The notes: generated by a model from the letters alone, not told the origin. A DNA stretch of 64,000 nucleotides from Hepsetus odoe (GCA_017165825.1 CM029385.1:3912738-3976737), one strand, 5' to 3'; shown: positions 50,113-61,005, numbered from the stretch's first letter. Numbers and translations are program-made.

Positions 50113-50566
50113 ACAGTACTGAGCAATAGTCTTGAAGCCCCCCTCATTTCTTCATATTTTGCTTCCAAAGAATCAGATGTTCTTGTAATTTTCGACATTT
50201 TCTTGAGGAGCAGTTCTCCAGGCTTCCTGAAGGATTTTTTTTTTGCTCTCATTTTCACCCCAGTCCCTGCACCTGATCAGATTTCAAGATTACTGAAGCA
50301 CTTTGAGATCATCTTGATAAAGAACGGAACAAAAGGCAGGCTACGTCTTTGGAACATTCTTCAAGAAGCCTGGAGAACTGTTCCTGAAGATGACTTAAAG
50401 AAATGAATAAAAGGGAAATCTCGCCTAAGAGAGTTCAGGCTGTGTTGAAGAACAATGGTGGCCGAATGAAACAATCTTAAATCAACAAATCACTGCACCT
50501 ATTGTCTCATTTTCCTGGCAAAATATAAAGAAATAAGAAGTGGTTGAAGACTTTTGCAGAGTGCTG
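50113..50566 (+). mobile_element. Tc1-like transposon relic with terminal inverted repeats
   Basis: The ends are inverted copies of each other: cagtactgagcaatagtctt on the left, and on the right gaagacttttgcagagtgct, whose complement matches it. TA flanks both sides. The interior (50203-50406 plus downstream) keeps a transposase C-terminus reading LRLWNILQEAWRTVPEDDLKK-like residues, continuing out of frame as KRVQAVLKNNGG. It is a deletion derivative with no complete transposase. Confidence 0.8.
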
Positions 50567-50955
50567 TAGTTTAGCTACTGATATATTGACGTGATGTGAT
50601 CTTGTTCATTGTAGAGAAACTTGCTGACTGTATTGATGAGAGTGACGAGGGCTTAGAGAGAGGGACCTTTTCATGGAATTTAACTCTTCAGATGACTGAT
50701 TTCTACCACCATGAACAATCCTGACTTTATTCTCTTGATCTGAGCATTTCATATCAAATGACTAGGAAGGACTTTGTTTACAACTTAACCATTTAAATCT
50801 CAAAATTGTGAAAGAATGTTCATCACAGTGTTACAGTAACAAAGGCTTACAGGTCTGAGAACAGGGTTTAAGGAGGTTGCAACAGTGTGTGGCTCACCAA
50901 CAGGGCGGGTTATATCAGGACGTCTTGCTTTCAGTCTGGGTGACTAGGATCTTTC

Positions 50956-50956
<1 letters not shown>

Positions 50957-51036
<80 letters not shown>
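50957..51036. repeat. (CA)n microsatellite
   Basis: About 40 CA units with a single gc break. Confidence 0.96.
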
Positions 51037-51038
<2 letters not shown>

Positions 51039-51477
51039 CCCAATAATACTGTGTTGGACATCAAGCTTAGCACAGGGGTCTAGTGTGGCCCAATTAGGCA
51101 AAAGTTGAGATTAGCTCTAATAAGGATCTTAACCCTCAATCAGATAGAGTGGGATTAAGGGTCCTGCCCCAAGTTAATTGGCTGAGCAAAAATAAATGAA
51201 TAATTAAAAACTATAAATAACCAAGGAGACACAAATTACAGGGCATGAGCATGCAGAATTAAGGATTACAGACTGCAGACAGCAACAGGCTGGCCCCTTC
51301 GTTCACTGACTTCATGTGGCTTTGCTAAATCAACCCATCATGCCACAGGGTTGGAGAAACATGAACCGATGTCCCACTGGCTGGTCCAAAGGGCACTCTT
51401 TCTTTCGGTTGTGACAGATCCAGGAACAGTTCATCCTGCTGTATACTCTCTGTAAGAAAGCTAAACGTTCACTCTGA

Positions 51478-51676
51478 CCAGGCTTGATGATCTCGAGCAA
51501 TTAAACGAGGGGTCCCCCACTCCAATCCTAGAGGACTGGTGTCCAGTTTGGTGATTTTACCGCTTAAACACATTCACAAAACTGTGCAACTGGGAACTGG
51601 GAACTTCTTGGCATCGGCCCTTCAGGACCCGATTTGGGGACCCCTCCTTTTAACTGCTCGAGATCATCAAGCCTGG
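51478..51676. mobile_element. Palindromic miniature DNA transposon, about 199 bp
   Basis: The first 22 bases (starting ccaggcttgatgatctcg) are a perfect reverse complement of the last 22, apart from one mismatch further in. The inverted similarity continues for about 41 bp through a ggggtcccc block. The interior looks like the gtcctagaggactggtgtcc motif of common fish hAT-type repeats. No coding capacity. Confidence 0.75.
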
Positions 51677-51980
51677 ACATCTTCAGTACAAGGCCTATTA
51701 TGACACTTAACTAAGGATGTGTGCCTGTGCTGTTAAACTTTTTCTACAACCTGCAGGTGTTCTGTCTGGCAGTAGTTTTTTTTTTTTTTCCATGTTGCCC
51801 CATGATCCTGTATACTGTATATTTACTTGAAATAATAAAAGTGACTTGGCTTTATAGTAGTTGGAGCTTCATTGTCACTTCCAGTTCTTCTAATTCTAGT
51901 CTAAACCTCCATCTAGTGGCAGAAGAGGGAACCCCCACTGAAAAGTTATATCTGAAGTGTTTAATGCCTCTGAAAGTACC

Positions 51981-52001
51981 TCTCTCTCTCTCTCTCTCTC
52001 T
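51981..52001. repeat. (CT)n microsatellite
   Basis: Ten CT units at the head of a family B repeat. Confidence 0.9.
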
Positions 52002-52002
52002 G

Positions 52003-52297
52003 GGTCCTGCGTTTGATTCCCAGACGGGTTGGTCCTGCTCTCTTCTCTGTGAAGTCTGGGTGTTTTCCCCATGTCTGTGTGTGTTTCCTCAAGAAGCTCT
52101 GATTTCCTCCCACCATTCAAAGACATGCAGGTGTACTGGAGATGCTAAATTGCCCCCTAGGTGTGAGAGTGTTCATCTGTGTGTCTGCCCTGCAATATAC
52201 TGGTGACCTGTCCAGAGTGTCCCCCCTTTTGCCCCGGGATAGCTGGGATAGACTCCAGCACCACTCACCCTAATCAGGACAAGCCACTATGAGGCAT
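52003..52297 (+). repeat. SINE-like repeat family B, plus copy
   Basis: Contains gcgtttgattcccagacggg, tttcctcccaccattcaaag, acatgcaggtgtactggaga, gtgacctgtccagagtgt and aatcaggacaagcc. The head is replaced by a (CT)n tract. Confidence 0.8.
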
Positions 52298-53835
52298 GTT
52301 GACGGGGGAGGTTGTACGCCACTTTTTTCTGCACCACAAAGTGGAGCACTTGTCAAAGAAACACAGCATTATGTGTAAACGCTCTAAATATATAATCTTA
52401 TTTATATCGGATTATTTGTAACATGGTCAGTAGCTTTAGTGAAATTGAATCCCAGCTGACATCAGAGCTGAAAACCCCAAAGGAAAAAAATCAGCGTCAA
52501 CGAATTCTTATGTTTCCAAAAACAGAAAAATATGACAAATCTGTAAATCTAAGGAGCGACAAGTCTCCTTGTTTGAATCACATTTGTGCCTGTTAAGTAC
52601 TATTGTGGGAAGTTAAGGTCCAATGTTGATTTTACAAGTTGTCAGTGTGTGTTTGCACTAAACTGAGCAGTTATGTGGCCTTCTCAGGGAACATTTATTT
52701 AAAGGTCAGGATTTTTAAATAGAGGGTGTATCCATTACATTCATCTGCATATAGACTAACCTCAATTCACAAATAAAAATATCTTCTGGACAGTCTGTGA
52801 AATCTGCCCTCCTTCTAAACTGTGAATGCAAGTGATTTTTCCCAGTAAACCTAATTGGGTGTAAAATACATCCTGGACTTTTGTCCTCTGATTCGCTGAG
52901 TTGACTCCAAGCATCGTTTCCATGATGGGAGTTGTAGAAGCGATCGCTCGGGCCTTTGGATAAACAGCTGAATAGTCTTCTCCGTTAATCAAACAGTTCT
53001 CTTTTTCACCAACAACTAGTCTCCCTTTGTGTAATGTAGGCTTTTTTATAGGCCGGATACAATCAATAATGGCAAACATGCTGTGACGCCATGCTGCTAG
53101 GGTGGGTTCACACTTTTTTCCTTCCTCAAATCATGCAAACCAAGCCTAATTGAGTTCTAAAAAGCTGCCTCTGTGGCAGAAGTATTCCTCTCATTTCAAC
53201 ATGAGTCAATACTTTCAGAAAGTGTGATTATTTTGAGATAAGCACTGAAACTTCTGACAATAAATAAACAGAAAGAGGGGATAACAAGCACATCTTTAGT
53301 GCATAGAAAATGCTTCACCACTTTAAGTTGTCTCTCTTTTCCTTCTCAAACTTGTACCACGGAAAAGAAACAGCCCTGTTTATGAGGTTTCCTTCTCACT
53401 CCATATGAATTACATGTGCTTTTGAATTATTGATGGACTGTTTGAATCCGTTGCCCAGTGTTGTGTTTTATTATGCATGTGAGTGTGGCTACCTGGGGAA
53501 GGTGTCTTCAGCATTCATGGGAAATGTTCTGGGTAGTTAGGTTTTAGTGACAAAGGGTTGAAAAATGGATGAGTTTCTCTGGAGGTCAGACTCCGCAATG
53601 TCAAATTGCTGCAGACTCATTTCATGTGCAAAAACGAAAAGGAAAGAAATAGAGAAAAGAATCAATATTCATCAATAAATACATAAATACATCAGATAAT
53701 GCACATGCATGTAATGTATTATGTATTGCTTATTTATCTTCTACTTAATTGCCTATTAAATAATGTATAGCAGGATTGCATTGATTTATATTGATGCATT
53801 GATTGAATCAGTTCCAAAAGGGGTGCAATTCCGAT
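52298..53835. other. No recognised gene
   Basis: AT-rich sequence between a family B repeat and the tRNA neighbourhood. The minus-strand open frame at 52762-53079 is unrecognised and has no supporting context. Confidence 0.55.
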
Positions 53836-53856
53836 TGTGGCCACTAGGCGGCAAAG
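53836..53856 (+). promoter_or_regulatory. CTCF-like motif near the tRNA gene
   Basis: The sequence GTGGCCACTAGGCGGCAAAG at 53837-53856 is close to the vertebrate CTCF core CCASYAGRKGGCRS, with mismatches at the K and final S positions. It lies about 320 bp upstream of the tRNA. Binding is not proved. Confidence 0.3.
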
Positions 53857-54009
53857 GCAACATTTTATGGCAATGTCCAAAAACACCCCGTTTTTGGGTT
53901 CATTCGGTCATTTTTATAGAAGATAGAGGAGCAGGTATACATCTCTGCAGTAGATGATCAGCTTGTTTGGCACTGCTGTTAGATCATCAGACATTTGACT
54001 CAGAACAAT

Positions 54010-54169
54010 AAACAGCCGCGAAGCCGAAGAGCGGTTTAGTCTGAATGAAGTTCTCGGTCCGGAGGGTTTAATCCGCGTGTGAGGGTAAAGCCGCGGGACT
54101 GTCCCGCTGCGGGACGTCCCGCCGTGGAGCGCGCGGTTTGTTTGGCAGGCCGGCCCTCTCCTCTCCGGC
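54010..54169. other. GC/CpG-rich block just upstream of tRNA-Gln
   Basis: This stretch is strongly enriched in CpG relative to its surroundings. It includes a 14-bp palindrome GCGGGACGTCCCGC at 54109-54122 and a neighbouring GCGGGA/TCCCGC hairpin. It directly abuts the tRNA 5' end, so it is probably unmethylated open chromatin around the tRNA gene. I see no protein-coding signal in it. Confidence 0.6.
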
Positions 54170-54241
54170 GGTCCCATGGTGTAATGGTTAGCACTCTGGA
54201 CTTTGAATCCAGCGATCCGAGTTCAAATCTCGGTGGGACCT
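54170..54241 (+). tRNA. tRNA-Gln (anticodon TTG)
   Basis: This 72-nt gene folds as a full cloverleaf. Its acceptor stem pairs GGTCCCA with TGGGACC perfectly, followed by a T discriminator. The D arm contains GTAATGGTTAGC. The anticodon stem CTGGA/TCCAG encloses loop CTTTGAA with anticodon TTG, and the T stem CCGAG/CTCGG encloses TTCAAAT. It has no intron. A TTTT Pol III terminator lies at 54247-54250. The body matches the standard vertebrate nuclear tRNA-Gln, and the perfect stems argue for a working gene rather than a tRNA-derived repeat. It sits in a short GC-rich block (about 54010-54240). Confidence 0.96.
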
Positions 54242-54246
54242 CGTCC

Positions 54247-54250
54247 TTTT
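54247..54250 (+). terminator. RNA polymerase III terminator of tRNA-Gln
   Basis: A run of four T residues six bases past the tRNA 3' end, the usual Pol III stop signal. Confidence 0.85.
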
Positions 54251-54474
54251 CAGAGGCTCCACACCAGACCTCACCCTCCAAACCAGAATCATCTAGTGAA
54301 GGTCCTGCTCGGTTCTTCTCATCATTTCCAAAATCAAGAGGCCCTTTATTCCAATAGCCTGTTCTGGGAGGCTTCATGGTGGAACATTGCTGTGAGAATT
54401 TCATTGCATGTTGAGTGTTGAGTCATTTTTCTAAATATATGTGCTCTCTCTCTCTTTTTCTGTTTCTATAGTAT

Positions 54475-54720
54475 GTGAAAGTGACAACCCTTGTCATTGC
54501 GAGGTCACGGCACAGCACACATGAACCACAACAAAATTGGACCTCTGCATTTAACCCATGCACACTCAAACCCGTGCAGCAGTGGCCAGCTATTGAAAGC
54601 GCCCGGGGGAGCAGTGATGGGGACGGTACCTTGCTCAACGGTACCTCAGGGCAACCTATTGGGAAGGGGTTTGAACCCCCAATCTTCCGATCATGCAGCT
54701 AACGCCCTAACCGCTAGGCC
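54475..54720 (-). mobile_element. tRNA-derived SINE (family A), minus copy of an inverted pair
   Basis: This is a nearly full-length member of the SINE that recurs in this window. Head to tail on the minus strand it runs from the ggcctagcggttaggg head, through ggggttcaaaccc-type B box and the gtacccttgagcaaggtac core, to the gttgtcactttcac tail. The first dozen bases of the head are missing. It is more than 90% identical by eye to the plus-strand copy that starts 13 bases away. Confidence 0.9.
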
Positions 54721-54733
54721 ATATTGGAGATTT

Positions 54734-54974
54734 GGGGCAGCGGTGGCCTAGCGGTTAGGGCGTCAGGCACATGATCAGGGGTTCAAACCCAATAGGTTGC
54801 CCTGAGGTACCCTTGAGCAAGGTACTGTCCCCATCACTGCTCCCCGGGCGCTTTCAATAGCTGCCCACTGCTGCACGGGTTTGAGTGTGCATGGGTTAAA
54901 TGCAGAGGTCCAATTTCGTTGTGGTTCATTTGTGCTGTGCCGTGACCTCGCAATGACAAAGGTTGTCACTTTCA
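54734..54974 (+). mobile_element. tRNA-derived SINE (family A), full-length plus copy
   Basis: The head reads GGGGCAGCGGTGGCCTAGCGG. A Pol III A box (TGGCCTAGCGG, 54744-54754) and B box (GGTTCAAACCC, 54780-54790) are intact, which shows tRNA ancestry. The body and tail match the other copies listed. It has a deletion of about 14 bases after the B box relative to its inverted partner. Low divergence suggests a recent insertion. Confidence 0.92.
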
Positions 54975-55307
54975 ATATTTCCCCCAAAATTAATGTTGTA
55001 GATTATTGGACATTTATTTTACCCTTTACTTCAATATTTAGTTTTATTTTATATTTGATGTTGTGTTATTTGTGTTAATTGTTCTTTGTGTCTACTGCTG
55101 GATCTGTCACTCTTTTTGTGCAGTTGTAATATAAGCAAATTCCCTGGGCATCAATAAAGTTTTTATGATTATGTTTCTGCAGTGCCATTAGTGGTTCTGA
55201 TGGCTGATGATTTGTCCTAATGCCACCTAAACCCATCTCAAAATGTGTTGCATGGAGTGTGACTGAACGCCTGGAGGATCTGTGTTAGGCAAAACTGATC
55301 TCCTTTC

Positions 55308-55452
55308 CACACGCCGTGCAGCAGGGGCAGCCATACCCAGCTCCCAGGGAGCAGTGATGGGTACTGGGTACCTCAGATCAACCCAGTGGCCTGAGATTCA
55401 ATCCCACGACTTTCTGATTCAGGGGCTTCGTCTCGAACCAGCGCTGCTGTCT
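55308..55452 (-). mobile_element. SINE family A, degraded fragment
   Basis: Retains gtgcagcaggggcagcc, gggagcagtgatggg and a B-box-like attcaatcccacg; tail missing. Confidence 0.55.
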
Positions 55453-55969
55453 AATGTACTACCAAGAACGGCTTCGGAAAGAAAAGAAAACGAACTGTCT
55501 CCGTATGCAGAAGCCTCAGGGTTATTAAAGGGCGCCTTTGATTAAAAGATCAGAATGTGTTTTCTGTTCTTGCTAGAATGACTCTTTTTAGAAGCAGGGA
55601 TTGAAAGGCCATCTTGTTATGTAGGTTCATTTCTTTAATGTTTGGTTCAGTGAAAGAACACAAATGAATATCTAACAAAACAGATTTCCCTATTTCGCCA
55701 TCTTTTTGACCTTTAATACACGGTACGTGTCTGTATCCTGTTTCAGGTTGGAGAGTCTGTAAATTAATTTCTGTCTTTCTTCAGAAAGGGACTGGAAATT
55801 GTGTATGGTGTAGTGCAGTAGGTGACATCTCTGCCCCCCATACAGCCGGGGTTCACTTTGAGTTCTAAGAGAAAGGGGCCGAATACTTATGTAAGTGATG
55901 TATGTATGTAACATTTTTTTAAATAAATGTATAAAACCAAGCCTCCATCAGTGAGACTGGAACAGAATC

Positions 55970-56095
55970 ATCCATCCATCCATTATCTGCCGCTTGTCCC
56001 AAACGGAGTCGTGCTGGTGTCCAACCCAGCACACACAGGGCGAGGACAGGGGACGCACCCTGGACAGGTCACCAGCCCATCGCAGGGAGGAGTGG
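55970..56095 (-). repeat. Family B-type 3' fragment with CCAT run
   Basis: Contains catccatccatccattatc, ccgcttgtccca and accctggacaggtcaccagc, which is the 3' end of family B on the minus strand. It is followed at once by a family A fragment. Confidence 0.65.
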
Positions 56096-56098
56096 GAC

Positions 56099-56211
56099 AG
56101 GGACAGCACCTTGCACAAGGGTACCTCAGGCCAACCCATTGGGAAGGGGTTTGAACCCCCAATCCGCCAATCATGTGGCCAACAACCTACCCACTAGGCC
56201 ACCGCTGCCCA
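56099..56211 (-). mobile_element. SINE family A, head-half fragment
   Basis: Contains the core (accttgcacaagggtacctca), B box (ggggtttgaaccccc) and head (actaggccaccgctgccc). It abuts a family B fragment. Confidence 0.82.
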
Positions 56212-56439
56212 GAATCAATGAAAAGTTATTTGTTTTACTCTGGACTAAAATATTAATTTTCTTTCAGCCTTTCCATACTTCAGTCAGAGTTGGGGACTCG
56301 AGGCGGCAAGTCAGAATCGAGTTACTCCATACTGATGGAATGAACATTTTTTACATTGAATTTTTTCAGATTCACCTTAAAATGGATTTCATTTTTTCTC
56401 ATTAATCTCAGCTCAATTTAGAGACAAAAAGTATTCTTA

Positions 56440-56755
56440 ACAGAGAAACCAGGCCGGCCCTGTGCATCAGCATGCCTGATGTCAAACATGGCGGTGGCAG
56501 CATCACGCTGTGGGGACCTTTTCCTGCATCAGGGGCTGGAGGAGTCGTCCAAATAGTGGGAAAGATGGATGCTGAAAAATACAGTGTGCTCAAGAGTTTA
56601 GGCTGGAGTGAAGGTTTACATTATAACAACAGCCCAAAGCACAGGAGTGGCTTTGAGAAAACTCCAAAATCCCTGAAACGGGAGTCAGACCTGATCCTCA
56701 AAGAGGATCTGTGGAGAGAGAGCCTGGAGAGAGTGGAATGCTGCCTATTTTAGGT
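56440..56755 (+). pseudogene. Tc1-like transposase fragment
   Basis: The plus frame shows PDVKHGGGSITLWGPFPASG and then KMDAEKYSVL, followed by SPKHRSGF (from the catalytic-region NDPKH motif) and LKEDLWRESLERVE (from PIENLWRELK). The order matches the catalytic core of Tc1 transposases, but the segments between these motifs are deleted or altered. Terminal repeats were not identified. It is certainly inactive. Confidence 0.8.
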
Positions 56756-56999
56756 GAAAAAAAGCCCATTTAAAGATCAGATTGAAACATAGCAAACTGT
56801 TGAATAAATGTTAAAAATGTTCAATTTTCTTTAAATAAAAAATATTAATTTATAAATAAATAAAATCAAAGCAGTTATTGCTAATTAGTGATGTCAAACT
56901 TGGTTGTCAGTGTGTAATAAGTAATGCTACAGAATTCACTCCAGTGCATTATATAATGCATTATAAGCCCATTGTAACCAGTACTGAGCCATGGACGTC

Positions 57000-59033
57000 C
57001 AGTGCAATAACATTTATTGTGTTCCTTCAAACAACAGCATTTCACAAACACGAAAATCAGAATTATTCACAATTTACTTGCTTGGCAGTTTAAGAGGAAT
57101 GATTTTTTGTCATGTTTTTTACGTTTTACCAAGAAGTAATTTCACAAGTGAGCACAAATACATTTCCTAGCTCATTATATCAAGCATCCAACGAGAAAAA
57201 AGCCTCCTCAATGAACGAGAGGGCGGTCAGTGAAGAGTGAAAAAAACACACAAGTGCTTATTTAAACTATTTACAGGAAAAAAATGGTTTATACGTAAGA
57301 AATAATGACATTTTAAATGCTTTCCGGTGCTCGTTAAGAAAAAACAATCTGTTTCTGTCATTTCCCTTCATTGTTTCGCTTTGTTAATGAGGGCCCATCA
57401 TGCAGAAAAAAAAATCAGCCAATAAATAAACATTATTTCCTTTTTTGAATGAGAGATGTTTACAGGGACAAAAACTGTTCTTGAAAAGCAAAGCAGCTTG
57501 TTCTGGTCATTGTGATAGAAGAATATAAAAAACTTGCGACAACCTACGAACAACTCAGAGAACGAGCGGTGAAGTCTTTTGGACTTTTCTCCAGTCGCTC
57601 ACCAGAGGAACTTGAAGCGTGCTTATATGCATATTTAATGTGGCTTTCCTGATGCAGAACCATACCACCTTATATACATTAATACAGCATCATGTGTATC
57701 CACCACATAAGCAAAAGACTTCATTTTCAAAGGGAAAATATTCACAAAGCATCCACAGTGGACCTCAACATGGCACGTTTCTGCTAATACTTGTGTCATT
57801 TCCTATTTGTAGAGTTACTAATATGAACATTAGTAACTCCCGCTGTATTTATCTAAACACATTAACAGTTATCTTGCATGAAATAATGTGCAGAAAGTAC
57901 TTAATGTACTTGTTTGCATCGAGAAAATCAACAAAACTTGCCCTTTGACCAGTGGCGCCCTAACTTTTGAGCACAGCTGTATTTGTGATGGTGAAGGTTG
58001 GTAAACCTGTAGCACATGGGAAAAGCATTTTTTCAAAATGTCTTGGCTTGTAGCTTTCTTGGTAAACTGAAGTGTAACAGCAGGAAAAAAAGTGTCCACA
58101 AACTTTTGACAGAGTGCTTTTGTTTCCCTTCAGTGTCCAACATTTGCTTCCTTTTTTTTTGCACTGGACCTACACTCTTCTTGCTAAAAGCTAATACACA
58201 CACGCCTCAAACCGTGGCACGTGTCCTATGAAAGGGCAGGGGCGAGGCGAGGCTGCCAACATCAGGGGTTGAACTACTGAGGCAGATCTCGTGACCTTCA
58301 TTTCCTTTAGTCCATCAGTCATTGCTTAGCAACCGTCTCCAGCTCTGAAATGTGCTCACATTGATAAATTTGGGCAAATATGAGCAGGACTCATGCCAAA
58401 ATGCTGTCACTTACAAAATGCACATCACAGAGCTGACAACTACGGTACTGTGCAAAAGTCTTGAGCCAGCCCTAATTTCCTCATATTCCACATATCTTTT
58501 TTCGATGTCGTCTGTCTTTTGTTCCGCTCTCTGTAAAGATGATCCCACATTCTGCTTCTGAAACTGGTCAGTTAGAGGGACTGCACTGAAATTGAGAGCC
58601 AAAAACAAGCCTTTCCTCAACAATGCATAAAACGGTCTGGCTCTTTGGGAGCAAAATATGAGGAAACGAGGGTTGGGTCAAAACTTTGGCACTGTGACGT
58701 ATGAATCATTTTAGTCAGGTAATAAGTTGGTATAAACTTCATTTAGACATAAGCTCAATTCGTCTTAGACAGCCAGTGCAAAAAATGATAAAGCAAATTT
58801 TGGATTTCAGTCTTCGCTTGCCAAATTAGATGTTTTTAAAACCTCCATAAAGCCTACAATTCTCACTGGTGGTAATAATGAACGATCGTTAGCAAGGTTC
58901 GGCCAATATACAAATCATGCTAATCCCCCAACATATTTCATTTTCGTTCCTTTGGTGAATTATTCATTTAAGAGCAACCAAAGCACACCTTTGTTGCCAT
59001 TGGCAGTCTGAAAGGAGTCTCCTCACAATGGTG
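57000..59033 (-). other. 3' flank and probable 3' UTR of the calcitonin receptor-like gene
   Basis: This stretch lies downstream of the TGA on the minus strand. Possible polyadenylation signals on that strand are an ATTAAA at 57639-57634 and an AATAAA at 57018-57013. Neither can be proved from sequence, so the UTR end is unknown (about 1.4 or 2.0 kb). A 257-bp inverted-repeat transposon (58443-58699) sits inside, and an 11-bp-stem hairpin lies at 57812-57839. No other gene is seen. Confidence 0.4.
58443..58699. mobile_element. Miniature Tc1-like inverted-repeat element (MITE), 257 bp
   Basis: A TA lies at each edge (58441-58442 and 58700-58701), as expected of a Tc1/mariner target duplication. 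The left end (cggtactgtgcaaaagtctt...) and the complement of the right end (cgtcacagtgccaaagtttt...) match over about 45 bp. The interior has no transposase. It sits about 330 bp beyond the receptor stop codon. Confidence 0.85.
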
Positions 59034-59303
59034 TCAGATGTCAGTTGAGTCCAGCAGTCTGGGAGCCTCTTGGCCTCCATTGTAGTGGCGATTGCCGTTG
59101 CTCTGGCCATTGAGCGAATGTATGGAGATGAGTGATTTCTCGTTCTCTGAGCATGGTGGAGCTTGCTCCAGGCTGATCATGACCCGGCTGTTCTCAGTGA
59201 TGGAGGAGTTGGTGTGGTAGTTGGAGTGAGAGTCGGTGGTGGTTAGACGTCTCCGCCACTGAAATCTGTACTGAGCAGATTTTCGCCTAATGGCTGCCTG
59301 CAC
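59034..59303 (-). CDS. calcrl: Calcitonin receptor-like GPCR, last coding exon (helix 8 and C-tail)
   Basis: This terminal exon has 89 codons plus TGA and follows an acceptor ending cttcttgcag. It begins VQAAIRRKSAQYRFQWRRR, which continues the NGEVQ motif of TM7/helix 8, and then runs through a Ser/Thr/Asn-rich cytoplasmic tail to the C-terminus ...LLDSTDI. Oddities: the Trp that CALCRL family members carry a few residues after VQ (RRxW) is replaced by Ser here; the tail is longer than the roughly 70 residues I recall for mammalian CALCRL; and the end S-T-D-I fits a class I PDZ-ligand pattern. The tail has many possible phosphorylation sites, as expected for a receptor that desensitises by arrestin recruitment. 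The frame is intact and does not look like a pseudogene. Confidence 0.9.
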   Translation of the reverse strand: MQAAIRRKSAQYRFQWRRRLTTTDSHSNYHTNSSITENSRVMISLEQAPPCSENEKSLISIHSLNGQSNGNRHYNGGQEAPRLLDSTDI

Positions 59304-59777
59304 CTGCAAGAAGACACGTTTAAGTGAGACATATTACAGACGTGCAATGGGAACTAATCACTTAAACACAGTTTCCTGGATTAGGCACAGTTTTAAGGAG
59401 AACGACAGCAAAAAAGCTCGGGCCAGGGGTTCGCATGACTGCAGACGCACCACAAAATGATATTTATGCAACCACAGCAAGCGCTCTCAGTGCACCTAAA
59501 ATGAATGTTATTTATTATTTATTGACGATAATTAAGCTTTACTAAGGCTGCAGCTTATCATGCAAACTTCACAGTGTTGAAACAAGAAAGCCGGGAAGCT
59601 AAAAAGCAAAGCGATATTCTGCAATAATAACAGGTACATCATCCCAGCTGGAACAAAAACTTATTTTTCCAAAAAACCTTAACAGGAGATGCGACAGTTT
59701 AAGTTTCATAGTAATTAATGTAAATTATAGAATAATGCAATTATTCTAGTCATTCTGGACCATTCTTTTTCTTCTGT

Positions 59778-59801
59778 TTATATATATATATATATATATA
59801 A
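59778..59801. repeat. (TA)n microsatellite
   Basis: About twelve TA units in the last intron of the receptor gene. Confidence 0.93.
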
Positions 59802-61005
59802 ATAATAATTATACCAATTTTCAGAGAAAAATGCATTTCATGATGTATCGTAATGCTATAATTTTGCTAAATCACCCCCCCATTAGACCATAGGCTCTCG
59901 TTAATACAATAGTTTATATTTTTGCCACTTTTTTGCAGCACAATCCAGACTCAAAATTTCTAAAACAGAATGTAAATATAAATACACATGCAATTTACTG
60001 CGGAATTTATATAATGCATTTTAAACTGCAGAATAAAATAATTATGTGGTGTAAAGTCATTGTATAGCAAATCATCAAGCACTCAGAAAGGGAGCAGCAG
60101 TGCTGTTCTTTAGAGCTTGTGGAACTTGAAATAAAATGAGGCCACTGAAGAACAAGCTTCCAAACCGCAGGCAGCTCCAACAAAGCTCTGATCTCAACAA
60201 AAGAAGGAAGACGCTGCCTGTTTATTTTGCTCCTCCGATCAGCTTCAGTATTTCAATCTCTCACTGAGTGCACAGAACACTCATCTATAAACGAGCTGCC
60301 TCGTTTCCTCTGCTCGTTCAGAATGAAATGCCTTTGACTCGGTCTGTGAGGCTTGAGAGAGTGTGTGTATATATATATTTATATATTGTAATAGTTCTTT
60401 TCTAGGCTTTTATTTTCCCAAACCTCTGGAGACATGGCGGTCAGCGTAGGGAAGCAAAAGTTCAGGCAAACACACAAAAAAAAGCAAACAAACCCTGGGA
60501 CTCAGCCATTCATAACAATGCATGTTTACATGAGTATTCTTATGAATGTGAATAAAAGACAAAAATTGTACGTGTGTGTCTAAATGAGACGGAAGGGAAA
60601 ATAGATTGCATGATTATAAGAAGTTAGGACTTCAGGAAACAGATAAAAATCAATTAAAGCTTTTAGTTCACAGTCATGAAATTTAAATTTGCCTAATGTT
60701 TGTTGAAATGAAGCAAAATTCTACATGTAAAAATCTTATACTAACATTTATTATGAATAATATTATATTATAGATTTAAATAAATCAGTTATTTTATTAC
60801 TAGGAATGATGCGATAGCGTTTATTATTTCACTCATCCCTCAGAATACTACAATGACGTTTACCCCTTCTTTATGACAGAAGAAAAATGTTTTAGAACCT
60901 CATTAACTTGGCTTTTCACTCTGAAAAGCAAGCTAACCCTAAATGTTTCAACCAAGCGGGCTGTTCTCACTGTGTTTTTACTGCAGGTTACTAGTGTGAA
61001 TTAAA

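Noticed and set aside
54036..54404. Open frames across the tRNA gene
   Set aside because: They overlap a clear tRNA-Gln and its CpG block and show no conserved protein sequence.
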